From Apium graveolens (taxonomy: Eukaryota; Streptophyta; Magnoliopsida; Apiales; Apiaceae), in contig NW_027417595.1 of NCBI RefSeq assembly GCF_009905375.1, positions 1 through 64,000 on the forward strand: a stretch of DNA of 64,000 bases, read 5' to 3'. Below the pieces are notes generated by a model, which was not told the origin of the DNA, did not search any database, and saw only the letters and a list, made by a program, of their open reading frames with translations. This document shows, one piece after another, positions 9,443-22,277 of this stretch. Positions within the stretch are counted from its first letter, which is position 1. Each line of letters opens with the position of its first letter. Position numbers and translations under genes: made by a program.

Positions 9443-12038
9443 AGTCAAATTGAAGCTGGTGATTCGTAGTTTATGATTATGTAACCGTTTTTGTTGTTTG
9501 ATTTCTTGATTTTTGATTTGTATTTTCGGGTTTAATTCTTAAATTCGGGTTTGATTTTCTGATTGTTGTTTGATGATTTCGTTACCACGAGCGTTTAGAT
9601 CGTCGATTATGGAGTCGATTGACACCGGGTTTGAGTCTGTTGGTGTTGTTTTTGGTATGGCCGGAGAACCGCCGTCGATGGCGGCTGTTCTTGTGGTTGC
9701 GGCGTCGGGACGTCGAAACGAAGAAGGAGGTGGACGAGGGGAGATGCTGGGCTTGATTATCGAACAAAAACGCAGCTGAACGAGCCTGGAATCGTGTTGG
9801 TTGCCCTTCGTTTTGGTTCGCCGGAAATTTCCGCCGGTGTCGGATTCTGGGTGCAGGGCGGTGTTCTTCCCGACCCGATTGGGTTGGGGACGACCCGGTT
9901 TGCAACCCGGAAACGACCCGGGTTTGATCCCCTCAACCATGAAACCATTTCCAGATTTTTGTTTCTGGATTTTCTATTATTTAATTTATATTTTATAAAT
10001 CAGAAAATCATTTTATTAATTCTAATAATTAATTAAAAATTAGTTTTATATTCTGAAAAATAGTATTATTAATTTCTAAATTATTTTATTAATTTATAAA
10101 TTCGAATTTAATTATTTAATTAATTATTTAATTATTTATCTAATTATTTATTAGTTATCTAATTAATTAATAATTAGGTAATTAATTAATAATTAGGTAA
10201 TTAATTAATAAATAAGGATTAAAAATAATTAAATAATATGATTAATAATTCGATAGTTAGTTATTATTACGAGTAATGATTCGATAATGAGAATTATTAT
10301 TCGAGCGATAGTTATTCGAATAATATTGTATTGATTATTTGTATCGTATAATTAAATACCGATAATTAATTGATTAACGAATCGTATAAGTTTCAGTAAT
10401 AATGTAATAGTTCGATAATTATGTGAGGATTGCGAGTAGCTCGTATTTATACGAGTAATTAATCGTTGAGTTAGATTATAATTCGAGCACATAGTAGATA
10501 TTCGATAAATAGCGTATCCGTTAATAGAATCGATTGATTATTTGTAAATAATCGATCTAATCGAATAAATATCGATAAGTTATAAATATTATAATAAATT
10601 TTGATTAATCCTGATAATTAGAGATTTATTATTTTAGATTATTAAATAAGCAATTATTAATTATTTATTAGTTATTTATTTATTCAATATTTAAAAAGTG
10701 ATTAATTATTTCGATAATTAATCACATAATTTTCAATAAATCGTAACTTCTTCATTTTAACTCCAAAAATTATAAAAAAATTATTTTTGACTTTGATTTT
10801 TCTTAAATAATTATGTAAAAATTATTTTAGGATTTAAAAGGTTGTAATAATTATTTATAATGAATAATAAATTAAATCATCCGTATTTACTTCATAACAA
10901 TTCAACCGTTAGTCCGATTTGAGTGAAACGAAGACCTCTAGACTCAGAAAAATGAGACAAATCCAATAAAAATGGTTGTAAGTTATAATTTCTTCTGAAA
11001 AAGAGTGGTTTGGTGATAATTGATAGTTCGTAGGTCCTATTAGGGATATAATTGAGCCGAATAAATCCCGAAAAAATTATAATAAAATCAGATACGACTA
11101 GTAATGCAGGTATAAGCCCAGAATTGATTCTAAAAATAATTATAAATCTAGAAATTAATTATGTGCTTTACGTGCTACGTGCTTTATGTGATTATATGAA
11201 TAGATGTGCTGTATAATGTATGTATATATATATACGCGAGTCAGATAGAAACGCATGGGTAGACTGATAAGGTTGCGTGATATCAATTCAAGATACACGT
11301 ATGTAGTAAATTATCTAAACACCTATCTTTCCATGATTTGTTCAGTGTTAGCAAGGCAGAGCAAGCTAGGGTCAGAAGACAGTGAGTTAAACCAGGTTAA
11401 GTACGCGCAAGGCAAGTTTTTCCCCTATTCTAAATTCAGAATAGTGAATTATATTTCTTTTCTATCATATCAACTCTCTTTGATAATCATTGTTCATATA
11501 CACTGTTGTCCATTTATTATTACTTGTTCCAGTTTCATTTCAATTCTTGATTTACCCAATTTATTGAATTCCCTGTTCATATTTCAATTCTTTTACCCTA
11601 CATATATTCTGGTATATCCTGGTGTTGGGATATATCAATAGCATACCGATTGTTCCGGATGCTCAGCCTTGGACTTGATGGTTACTATAAAGGCTGGGTT
11701 TTTCCCAGACCATTAATTAATAGGCCATAGTTGCCTGAGTACTCCTTATGTTGGTTGGGTCTATGCAGTTGGGTATAGATCCGCACTATATTCTGACTGA
11801 TCAGCAGATTATAGTGCATATGTTGGTTCTTGTTTCCATTCTTGTTCATTTGACACTCGCCATCATTGGCAAATTATTATCATATACAGATACAGATGGT
11901 TGTTCAAACCAGCAGCTTATTGGTTCATTTATTTCTCTCTCTTTATAATATATATATATATATTGTTGCAGGCTTGTTGAGCAATTTTGGCTCATTTTTT
12001 TTATTGTCACTCCTATTGTTTTACAGTTAAGGTAGAGA

Positions 12039-12155
12039 ATGAAACCCATCAGGACCCGCATAGTCAAGAAGCGAGTCAAGCAGCGGGACCCTCTTATACC
12101 AAGAGTGTTCCTTCCTATTCCCGAAGAGAGCTTTGAATTGCCAGATCAGGTGTAG
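12039..12155 (+). CDS. 38-codon ORF inside the Tekay LTR (LTR 1 copy)
   Basis: The ORF starts 13 bases after the acceptor-like TTTTACAG and encodes a basic N-terminal half (many Arg/Lys) and an acidic/proline C-terminal half. The LTR 2 copy (21844-21960) is intact and the LTR 3 copy (from 31629) is stopped early by TGA at 31662. It is too short to assign and could be an upstream ORF of the genomic transcript or chance. Confidence 0.3.
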   Translation: MKPIRTRIVKKRVKQRDPLIPRVFLPIPEESFELPDQV

Positions 12156-12180
12156 CAGGATAAGTAGTAATGTTGGGTTG

Positions 12181-12297
12181 AATAAAAGTTTTGTGTAGTT
12201 TGAATAAAAGATTGCGTAGTGAAACTGTAGATAGAATAAAGTTTTGTAATAAAGAGAGTTCTTGAGACAAGTTTTATTTAGTTGGGTTTGTAATAAA
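12181..12297 (+). terminator. Cluster of five AATAAA motifs near the LTR 3' end
   Basis: AATAAA occurs at 12181, 12203, 12235, 12248 and 12292. In the 3' LTR such a cluster would serve for polyadenylation and so mark the end of the R region. The same cluster is in LTR 2 and LTR 3. Confidence 0.5.
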
Positions 12298-12460
12298 GTG
12301 TAGTGCATGATTCTTGTTTCCAAACTCAACCCTTAAAAGATCCTGAGTAGTGATAGTTCAGGGTAATTATTATATTAATATTCCGCTTGTGCAGGTATAG
12401 TTGGTAATTGTTGTTAATAATGCCCCAAATCTATACCCCGGATTTGGAGGGTGTTATAGT

Positions 12461-12472
12461 TGGCATCAGAGC
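12461..12472 (+). other. Primer-binding site, internal A
   Basis: TGGCATCAGAGC starts two bases after the LTR end and matches the plant initiator Met-tRNA primer-binding site (TGGTATCAGAGC) except one base. Confidence 0.85.
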
Positions 12473-12636
12473 TTAGGATTGACCTTGGAAAACAAGAATG
12501 TTAGGGTTAAGATAAGATAGGAAAATAAGATAGGATGAGAGTAAGAGTGTTAGGACTGTTAGTCTATGTGATTAGAAGTTATGAGTTATAGAATTATGAT
12601 TTGATTGTTTTGTGTTATTATTTTTATGTATATTAG

Positions 12637-13433
12637 ATGGCTTCTTTATCATCATCTACGGAGAGGACCGAGACAGATCCAGTGGATGCCACAGGTAGTA
12701 GCCCCAGTGTCAGAGCAGATCTTACCTCCATTGCCACCTGAGCCAGCACCAGAGATACCACTTCCCCCGGAGGGTACCAGGTTTTGCAGATTATTTTCCA
12801 TACGTTGAGCCAGAGATACCAGATATTCCACCATTAGAGTTTCCGATGTTTGATATTCCTGATATGGTTGATCTTCCGCAGTGGGAGGATTTAGAGCCTC
12901 AGATTCCTATGCCACCAGTCGAGATTCCAGAGATGCCACCGATGGAGCCAAGAGGCAGAGCCGCCTGTGTATGCGCCTATGGAGCAGCCTGTCTTATTTC
13001 CTGCCCCATTAGCCTATTTATGCACCTGTTCCAGGAGTTTATCAGTTTCCTCAGCCGAGTTTATGGATGAGATCGTGGTAGATGGACCATTACCTTCTCG
13101 AAGGTTCCAGCACTGATCTTCATGAGCATCATACCGTGACTTACCAGCGCTTTCAGGCAGAGAGGGAGGAGAGGATTAGATGGCAGAACCAGTGTAGAGA
13201 GATCCTTGGATTGTATGAGACACAGACTGATGGACCTGTCAGAGCATTACGACCGGATTATATACTGAGAGAGAGACTACATCATATTCACCGGGTTAGT
13301 TTCGCAGCAGCTTACTGATTTGAGACAGCAGGATCTTAGTGCGGAGACAGCATATCGCAGAGCATTGGGACTTACCGAGGCAGTGCTAGAGGTAGTGCAG
13401 GAGGAGTTGAGCCATGTACCACCAGGATTTTGA
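12637..13433 (+). pseudogene. Pre-gag proline-rich ORF, copy A (multiple one-base indels)
   Basis: Counterpart of the intact 263-codon ORF at 22442-23233. Compared with that copy there are one-base length differences near 12690, 12773, 12950, 13015, 13056-13064, 13101 and 13300, mostly insertions of an extra base. Substitutions are few. As written, the frame is broken within about the first 20 codons. Confidence 0.85.
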
Positions 13434-13735
13434 GACTAGCAGATCGAATGAGTGCTGTATTATGTATATTTTGTAGATAGAGGCAGCATAGTATGTAGAC
13501 TAGTTGTATGAGTGTAGCTACTGACTCTGACTGATAGTAGTAGCAGTACGACTGTTATATCATAGGGTTTTTGTATCAAGCACTGACACCTGTAGCTGGT
13601 GTTCTACCTATATATATATATATGAGATAATCTTTTGCACGTTTTCTTTATTTTATTTCCAGTCATTTAAGCATTTACATTTATTTCAGTACCATTACAT
13701 ATTTACAAATGTAGTTTTATTCACGATCATGTTGT

Positions 13736-13758
13736 AAAAAAAAAAAAAAAAAAAAAAA
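13736..13758 (+). repeat. A-tract of 23 A's between pre-gag ORF and gag (copy A)
   Basis: The homologous tract in copy B (23535-23554) has 20 A's. It follows the pre-gag ORF by about 300 bases and precedes the gag ATG by about 125. Confidence 0.9.
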
Positions 13759-13884
13759 TTAAAACATATCATACTATTTTATTATTCAGTTATTTAATAA
13801 GTTATTTTATTTCTCGAATCGACTGTTTTAATATATGTTTAATATACTGTTATTAATAAGATCCATTATTTATTTACCAGAAAA

Positions 13885-16800
13885 ATGGCACCTAAGAGAA
13901 AAGCGCAGCCCGACTCATCGAATGGAAACACCGAGGGCCAAAACAATAATAAACAGATGGATCAGATGTTTAATCTCATGCAACAGCAGATGTTGATGAT
14001 GCAACAACAAATGCAGCAGCAGCAACAGCAGTTCCAGCAACAGATGTTACAGCAAGCCGCTCATCCAGGACATCAAATACCACCAGCAGCACCTACGACT
14101 ACTTTCAAGCAATTTCAGTCGGTGAAGCCACCAGAATTTATGGGTTCCACAGATCCTACAAAAGCGAGAGCTTGGCTGAAAGAGATGGAAAAGGCTTTTT
14201 TCGTTGGTAAAGGTTGAGGAAGAGCAGAAGACAGATTTCGCTAGCTATTTTCTAAAAGGTGAAGCTAATTACTGGTGGGAATCAAAGAAAGCTTTGGAAG
14301 AAGGTGTGGTGACCTGGAACAGATTCACTGATCTTTTCTTGGAGAAATATTTTCCTCGTTTTATGAAGAATCAGATGGAGATCAAGTTCCTGGAGCTGAA
14401 ACAAGACAACTTATCGGTTGCGGATTATGAGACCAAGTTTACTGAATTGGCAAGGTTTGTTCCAGAGCAGGTGGATACGGACGAGAAGCGGGCCAAGAGA
14501 TTCAGCAAGGACTGAAACCATGGATTCGTAGCAGGGTAGCTGTGTTTGAATTGACAACTTATATGGCTGTTGTTCAGAAGGCTATGATTATTGAAGGAGA
14601 AAGCGAAGCAGCTCAGAAAGAGAAAGGACCAGGGAATTTTCAGAATCGTTTCAACAAAAGGCCGGGATTTCAAGCTCGGGGAAAAGTAAATTTCAAAAGG
14701 CCAGAGCTTTACAATCAGAGGGATGGAAATCGACTTCCAGCCCCAATTCAGCAGAGACTTATCCGACCGCTTATACCTGATTACAGAACATGTGGTAGAA
14801 AGCATACAGGAGTTTGCAACAAGCTAAATGTTACGTGTTTCAAGTGCAAGCAAAGGGGACACTATTCTGGAGAATGTCCAATGGGAAAGGCAGAAGTTAC
14901 TTGTTTCCAATGTGGGAGAAAAGGACATATCGCCAAAGACTGCAGAGGAATTGCAATGGCTGCCAGTATTCCAAGAATTTTAGCATTACCTCCACCTCCA
15001 CTACCACAGCAAAATCAGCCCAGAGCAAGAACTTTCAACATGTCAATGAAGGAAGCGGTACAGAGTCCGAATGTGGTTGCAGGTACACTTCCTGTAAATT
15101 CCGTAAATGCTTTAGTATTGATTGATTCAGGAGCTACTAGATCTTTTATTTCTGAAGCCTTTATTTCTAAGATAGATTGTGAGATTCAGTGGTTGGATGA
15201 AGTGTTAGTCATAAAATTAGCGAATAATGATCAGGTTGCAGTAGATCGAGTATGTCCGAGATGTGATATTGAGATAGGGAGATGTCATTTTTCAGTTGAT
15301 TTGATACCTTTTAGGTTAGGGGAGTTTGATATTATTTTAGGAATGGATTGGCTGTCTAGTAATAATGCTCAAATTGACTGTGCGAATAAGAGAGTGAAAT
15401 TGCAAACTGAAGAAAATGAAACGGTAATATTTAAAGGTGAGAAGCAAAAGCAGAAATTCCTATCAATAATGCAGACGAGAAGATTGCTACGTCAAGGATG
15501 TCAAGCTTATTTAGCCTATGTACGGGATGTTGATAAGGGAAATTTGAAGATTGAAGATATTCCTGTAGTTTGTGAATTTCTTGATGTTTTTCCGGACGAA
15601 TTACCAGGACTTCCACCAGATCGAGAAATCGAATTCACTATTGACTTGACGTCCAGGGACTGAACCAATTTCGAAAGCTCCATATCGAATGGCACCTGTT
15701 GAAATGAGGGAATTAGCAAAGCTAGTTGCAAGAACTTTTTGACAAAGGAATTATAAGGCCAAGTGTATCCCCATGGGGTGCGCCAGTATTGTTCGTGAAA
15801 AAGAAGGATGGTAGTATGCGACTGTGTATTGATTATCGTGAGCTGAACAAGTTAACTATCAAGAATAAATATCCTTTACCTCGCATTGATGATTTATTTG
15901 ATCAACTAAAAGGAGCAGCATGGTTTTCGAAAATTCGACTTACGATCAGGCTATCATCAGTTAAAGATCAAGGCCGAAGATATTCCAAAGACAGCGTTTA
16001 GAACAAGGTACGGACACTATGAATTTCTTGTGATGGCTTTTGGATTGACGAATGCACCTGCAGCGTTTATGGATTTGATGAATCGAATATTCAAGAAGTA
16101 TTTGGATAAGTTTATCATTATATTTATTGATGACATCTTGATCTATTCAAAGACGGAAGAAGAGCATGCAGCACATTTAAGAACGACATTGGAAATATTA
16201 CGGAAGGAGCAGCTTTATGCAAAATTTTCCAAATGCGAATTTTGGTTGAAAGAAGTGCAGTTTTTAGGGCACATCATCAGCAGAGAAGGCATTCAAGTTG
16301 ATCCAGCAAAGATTGAAGCTGTGTTGAATTGGGAAAGACCAAAGACGCCGACAGAGGTTCGAAGTTTCTTAGGTTTGGCAGGATATTATCGAAGATTTGT
16401 CAAAGATTTTGCGAAGATAGCTACAACCGCTGACCAAGTTAACTCGACAAAGTGAAAAGTTTGAATGGAATAGTAAGTGTGAAGAAAGTTTTCAAGAGTT
16501 GAAGAATCGGTTGGTGACGGCACCAGTATTAGTATTGCCAGACGAGCAAGGAAATTTTGTTATCTACAGTGACGCTTCATATCGTGGTTTAGGATGTGTG
16601 TTGATGCAACATGGTAACGTCATTGCATATGCGTCGAGACAACTTAAACCTCATGAACAGAAATATCCTACGCATGATCTGGAATTGACAGCAATTGTTT
16701 TTGCATTAAAGCTTTGGAGACATTATCTGTACGGTGAAAAATGTGAAATCTACACGGATCATAAAAGTCTGAAGTATATCTTCACGCAAAAGGAACTAAA

Positions 16801-18442
16801 CATGCGACAACGTCGATGGCTGGAATTGTTTAAAGATTACGATGTTACAATCAGTTATCATCCAGGAAAAGCAAATGTTGTAGCAGATGCGCTAAGTAGA
16901 AAAGAAAGATTGAATCGGTTGACTTCATACGAAGAATTGGCCAGGGAATTCGACAAATTGGAAATCGAAATTCGTATTCCTAATGAATCTGCAGAAACTA
17001 TCTACGCTATGACTTTCCAACCAGAATTGCTGGAAAAGATTCGCCGTTGTCAAGAAGAAGTGATGAGTCAAGACGACAACTTAACAGGAGAAGAGATTAC
17101 AACTCAGAAAGATAATGAAGGAATTTTACGTTTTGTGTCAAGAATCTGGATCCCTAACGTGGCAGAATTAAAAGAAGAAATTATGCGAGATGCGCACAAT
17201 TCGAAGTATTCCATTCATCCAGGAAGCACGAAAATGTATCGCGATTTGAAGGAAAACTTTTGGTGGCCGAATATGAAGAAGGAGATAGCAGAATGGGTGA
17301 GTAAATGCTACACATGCCAGCGAGTTAAAGCAGAACACCAACGTCTGAGTGGGTTATTGCAACCATTAGACATTCCAGAATGGAAATGGGAACATCTAGC
17401 GATGGATTTTGTGGTAGGACTACCGAGGACTAGGGCAAATCATGATGCGATATGGGTAATCATTGACAGACTTACGAAGTCGGCACATTTTCTACCAATT
17501 AATGAAAGATTTTCGCTCGACAAATTAGTGCACATGTATCTCAAAGAAATTGTGATGCGTCATGGAGTACCAGTATCAATTGTATCGGATCGAGATCCTC
17601 GTTTCAATTCAAGATTTTGGAGACAATTCCAAGAATGTCTAGGAACGAAGTTGAATATGAGTACAGCTTATCATCCGCAAACTGACGGCCAAAGTGAAAG
17701 GACAATTCAAACGATTGAAGACATGCTACGAGTTTGTGCGATCGATTTTGAAGGCAGTTGGGATGAACATTTACCCCTAGTGGAATTTTCTTATAATAAT
17801 AGCTATCACGCCAGTATTGGAATGCCACCGTATGAAGCATTATATGGGAGGAAATGCAGATCACCCGTGCATTGGGATGAAGTTGGAGAACGCAAGATTT
17901 TGGGTCCAGAATTAATTCAGCAGACAAAAGAAAAGATTAATCTTATTCGAAAACGAATCGAGGCCGCACAAAATAGACAAAGCAGATATGCAAACCAAGC
18001 CAGGAAGGATATGGACTATCAGGAAGGAGAACACGTATTGCTCAAAATATCGCCATGGAAAGGATTGACCAGATTTGGCAATAAAGGGAAATTGAAGCCA
18101 CGATACGTTGGACCATTTGAGATTTTGAAGAAAATTGGGAAGGTTGCGTACGAATTAGCTCTACCACCCCATATGCAGCACATTCACAACGTATTTCATG
18201 TATCTATACTTAAGAGGTATAATCCTGATACAAGGCATGTAATAGAGTATGAACCAGTAGAACTTCAGGTAGATTTGTCATATGTAGAACAGCCAATAAG
18301 AATTCTAGATAGGCAAGAGAGGGTATTAAGAAATAAGTCTGTGTCATTAGTGAGAGTTTTATGGAGAAACCCAGTGGTTGAAGAATCAACCTGGGAGCTT
18401 GAAAGTGAAATGCTAGAAAATTATCCTCAGTTATTTGCATAA
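13885..18442 (+). pseudogene. Gag-pol of Tekay-type Gypsy element, copy A (frameshifted)
   Basis: Same gene as the intact copy at 23683-28236: Gag with two CCHC knuckles, protease (DSGA), reverse transcriptase (FIDD), RNase H, integrase and C-terminal chromodomain are all recognisable in pieces. Frame breaks relative to copy B are at about 14195-14203 (extra T), 14502 (missing T), 15652 (extra T), 15723 (extra T), 15934 (extra T) and 16425 (extra A). From 16499 to the stop at 18442 the frame is unbroken for 647 codons and differs from copy B at only about eight residues. The broken products could not work as a polyprotein as written. Confidence 0.92.
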
Positions 18443-18468
18443 TTAGATTCTGAGGACAGAATCTTGTT

Positions 18469-18481
18469 AAGGGGGGGAGAA
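18469..18481 (+). other. Polypurine tract, internal A
   Basis: AAGGGGGGGAGAA abuts the start of LTR 2 (TG at 18482) and would prime plus-strand synthesis. Confidence 0.9.
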
Positions 18482-21400
18482 TGTAACGACCGAGGAATTA
18501 CGCTTGTATTATATTATAATAATAATAAATTATGTGTATTATTATGTGATTAAATGTGTTAAGTCGTTGAACCCTAACTGCTATGTGTTATGTGTTGGTT
18601 GTTTTGATCCAAACGTGTTTTGGATATTTATTGAGCGTTCTATCGTCAGTTATATATATTATATCAAAACCTGTACAGCTCAAAACTATGTTTTAAAAGC
18701 CCGTATTTCAAACAAAATCATTGGCCCTATTTTGCCAAAAATGCCCTATACCGTATCGCTATTCTGAACCCTTAGACGTTTTACAAATTGACCTTTTTCG
18801 CGAAAAACGACTTTTTCCGGACCCCTTCGGGTACCAAAAACCCCACAAAAATCACATTTTTATTTTTATATGATTATGAAATTATCATATATCATTTTTC
18901 TTTGTATTTTTGTATTTTTCACAATTTTTGGGAATTTTTAGTATTTATTTTGTATTTATTGGATATTTAAAAATTCATTATTAATACCCAAAAATTATAA
19001 AAATTGGGGCCAAATATTTTTATTAGGAGTGTAATTAGACCCTTAATTTTTATTAGGGGTATTATTTTCATAAATATAAATACCTGAATTATTATTAATT
19101 AAATCAGTTAATTATACTTAAAAATCAGAAAATAAAAGAAAATCAGAAAAGGGAATTAGGGTTAGGGTTTTGTGAAGAACAGCAGCAGAATCAATCGCGA
19201 ATTTGAGGGTGATTCCGGAGTCCAAATCGTTCATGTAAGTAGTCAAATTGAAGCTGGTGATTCGTAGTTTATGATTATGTAACCGTTTTTGTTGTTTGAT
19301 TTCTTGATTTTTGATTTGTATTTTCGGGTTTAATTCTTAAATTCGGGTTTGATTTTCTGATTGTTGTTTGATGATTTCGTTACCACGAGCGTTTAGATCG
19401 TCGATTATGGAGTCGATTGACACCGGGTTTGAGTCTGTTGGTGTTGTTTTTGGTATTGCCGGAGAACCGCCGTCGATGGCGGCTGTTCTTGTGGTTGCGG
19501 CGTCGGGACGTCGAAACGAAGAAGGAGGTGGACGAGGGGAGATGTTGGGCTTGATTATCGAACAAAAACGCAGCTGAACGAGCCTGGAATCGTGTTGGTT
19601 GCCCTTCGTTTGGTTCGCCGGAAATTTACGCCGGTGTCGGATTCTGGGTGCAGGGCGGTGTTCTTCCCGACCCGATTGGGTTGGGGACGACCCGGTTTGC
19701 AACCCGGAAACGACCCGGGTTTGATCCCCTCAACCCTGAAACCATTTCCAGATTTTTGTTTCTGGATTTTCTATTATTTAATTTATATTTTATAAATCAG
19801 AAAATCATTTTATTAATTCTAATAATTAATTAAAAATTAGTTTTATATTCTGAAAAATAGTATTATTAATTTCTAAATTATTTTATTAATTTATAAATTC
19901 GAATTTAATTATTTAATTAATTATTTAATTATTTATCTAATTATTTATTAGTTATCTAATTAATTAATAATTAGGTAATTAATTAATAATTAGGTAATTA
20001 ATTAATAAATAAGGATTAAAAATAATTAAATAATATGATTAATAATTCGATAATTAGTTATTATTACGAGTAATGATTCGATAATGAGAATTATTATTCG
20101 AGCAATAGTTATTCGAATAATATTGTAGTGATTATTTGTATCGTATAATTAAATACCGATAATTAATTGATTAACGAATCGTATAAGTTCAGTAATAATG
20201 TAATAGTTCGATAATTATGTGAGGATTGCGGGTAGCTCGTATTTATACGAGTAATTAATCGTTGAGTTAGATTATAATTCGAGTACATAGTAGATATTCG
20301 ATAAATAGCGTATCCGTTAATAGAATCGATTGATTATTTGTAAATAATCGATCTAATCGAATAAATATCGATAAGTTATAAATATTATAATAAATTGCGA
20401 TTAATCCTGATAATTAGAGATTTATTATTTTAGATTATTAAATAAGCAATTATTAATTATTTATTAGTTATTTATTTATTCAATATTTAAAAAGTGATTA
20501 ATTATTTCGATAATTAATCACATAATTTTCAATAAATCGTAACTTCTTCATGTTAACTCCAAAAATTATAAAAAAATTATTTTTGACTTTGATTTTTCAT
20601 AAATAATTATGTAAAAATTATTTTAGGATTTAAAAGGTTGTAATAATTATTTATAATGAATAATAAATTAAATCATCCGTATTTACTTCATAACAATTCA
20701 AACCGTTAGTCCGATTTGAGTGCAACGAAGACCTCTAGACTCAGAAAAATGAGACAAATCCAATAAAAATGGTTGTAAGTTATAATTTCTTCTGAAAAAG
20801 AGTGGTTTGGTGATAATTGATAGTTCGTAGGTCCTAGTAGGGATATAATTGAGCCGAATAAATCCCGAAAAATTATAATAAAATCAGATACGACTAGTAA
20901 TGCAGGTATAAGCCCAGAATTGATTCTAAAAATAATTATAAATCTAGAAATTAATTATGTACTTTACGTGCTACGTGCTTTATGTGATTATATGAATAGA
21001 TGTGCTGTATAATTGTATGTTTATATATATATATATATGCGAGTCAGATAGAAACGCATGGGTAGACTGATAAGGTTGCGCGATATCAATTCAAGATACA
21101 CGTATGTAGTAAATTATCTAAACACCTATCTTTCCATGATTTGTTCAGTGTTAGCAAGGCAGAGCAAGCTAGGGTCAGAAGACAGTGAATTAAACCAGGT
21201 TAAGTACGCACAAGGCAAGTTTTTCCCCTATTCTAAATTCAGAATAGTGAATTATATTTCTTTTCTATCATATCAATTCTCTTTGATAATCATTGTTCAT
21301 ATGAACTGTTGTCCATTTATTATTACTTGTTCCAGTTTCATTTCAATTCTTGATTTACCCAATTTATTGAATTCCCTGTTCATATTTCAATTCTTTTACC

Positions 21401-22263
21401 CTACATATATTCTGGTATATCCTGGTGTTGGGATATATCAATAGCATACCGATTGTTCCGGATGCTCAGCCTTGGACTGGATGGTTACTATAAAGGCTAG
21501 GTTTTTCCCAGACCATTAATTAATAGGCCATAGTTGCCTGAGTACTCCTTATGTTGGTTGGGTCTATGCAGTTGGGTATAGATCCGCACTATATTCTGAC
21601 TGATCAGCAGATTATAGTGCATATGTTGGTTCTTGTTTCCAGTCTTGTTCATTTGGCACTCGCCATCATTGGCAAATTATTATCATATACAGATACAGAT
21701 GGTTGTTCAAACCAGCAGCTTATTGGTTCATTTATTTCTCTCTCTTTATAATATATATATATATATATTGTTGCAGGCTTGTTGAGCAATTTTGGCTCAT
21801 TTCTTTTATTGTCACTCCTATTGTTTTACAGTTAAGGTAGAGAATGAAACCCATCAGGACCCGCATAGTCAAGAAGCGAGTCAAGCAGCGGGACCCTCTT
21901 ATACCAAGAGTGTTCCTTCCTATTCCCGAAGAGAGCTTTGAATTGCCAGATCAGGTGTAGCAGGATAAGTAGTAATGTTGGGTTGAATAAAAGTTTTGTG
22001 TAGTTTGAATAAAAGATTGCGTAGTGAAACTGTAGATAGAATAAAGTTTTGTAATAAAGAGAGTTCTTGAGACAGGTTTTATTTAGTTGGGTTTGTAATA
22101 AAGTGTAGTGCATGATTCTTGTTTCCAAACTCAACCCTTAAAAGATCCTGAGTAGTGATAGTTCGGGGTAGTTATTATATTAATATTCCGCTTGTGCAGG
22201 TATAGTTGGTAATTGTTGTTAATAATGCCCCAAATCTATACCCCGGATTTGGAGGGTGTTATA
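18482..22263 (+). mobile_element. LTR 2 (shared middle LTR of the tandem)
   Basis: 3782 bp, TGTAACG...GTGTTATA. It serves as 3' LTR of internal A and 5' LTR of internal B. It shares diagnostic variants with LTR 3 rather than LTR 1, for example AATTTACGCCGG and TTTGGCACTC where LTR 1 has AATTTCCGCCGG and TTTGACACTC. It contains the same promoter, donor, acceptor, small ORF (21844-21960) and AATAAA cluster as LTR 1. Confidence 0.93.
21844..21960 (+). CDS. 38-codon ORF inside the Tekay LTR (LTR 2 copy)
   Basis: Intact copy of the LTR small ORF, with the same basic then acidic/proline composition as in LTR 1. Function unknown. Confidence 0.3.
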   Translation: MKPIRTRIVKKRVKQRDPLIPRVFLPIPEESFELPDQV

Positions 22264-22265
22264 GT

Positions 22266-22277
22266 TGGCATCAGAGC
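22266..22277 (+). other. Primer-binding site, internal B
   Basis: TGGCATCAGAGC, identical to the site after LTR 1. Confidence 0.85.

Larger units (their letters stand above)
8690..12458 (+). mobile_element. LTR 1 (5' LTR) of the long-LTR Tekay/Del-type Gypsy tandem
   Basis: It is 3769 bp, begins TGTAACGACCG and ends GTGTTATA, directly followed by a Met-tRNA-type primer-binding site. LTR copies 2 and 3 are nearly identical to it. Regulatory-looking parts are a TATA-like TATAAATA at about 9276-9283, a consensus donor GTAAGT at 9437-9442, a GC-rich block at about 9650-9930, AATTAATTAATAATTAGGT tandem units at about 10160-10215, an acceptor-like TTTTACAG ending at 12026, and five AATAAA motifs between 12181 and 12297. 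By eye LTR 1 has more private differences than LTR 2 and LTR 3 have between them. Confidence 0.92.
12459..18481 (+). mobile_element. Internal region A of the Gypsy tandem (broken copy)
   Basis: It runs from primer-binding site to polypurine tract and has the same order as internal region B: pre-gag ORF, A-tract (13736-13758), gag-pol, AAGGGGGGGAGAA. Nearly all coding damage is single-base indels clustered between 12.69 and 16.43 kb. Confidence 0.92.

Noticed and set aside
9539..9940. Open frames on both strands in the GC-rich block of the LTRs (also near 19337-19702 and 29132-29497)
   Set aside because: High GC gives few stops in all frames. The frames are not consistently kept among the three LTRs and show no domain.
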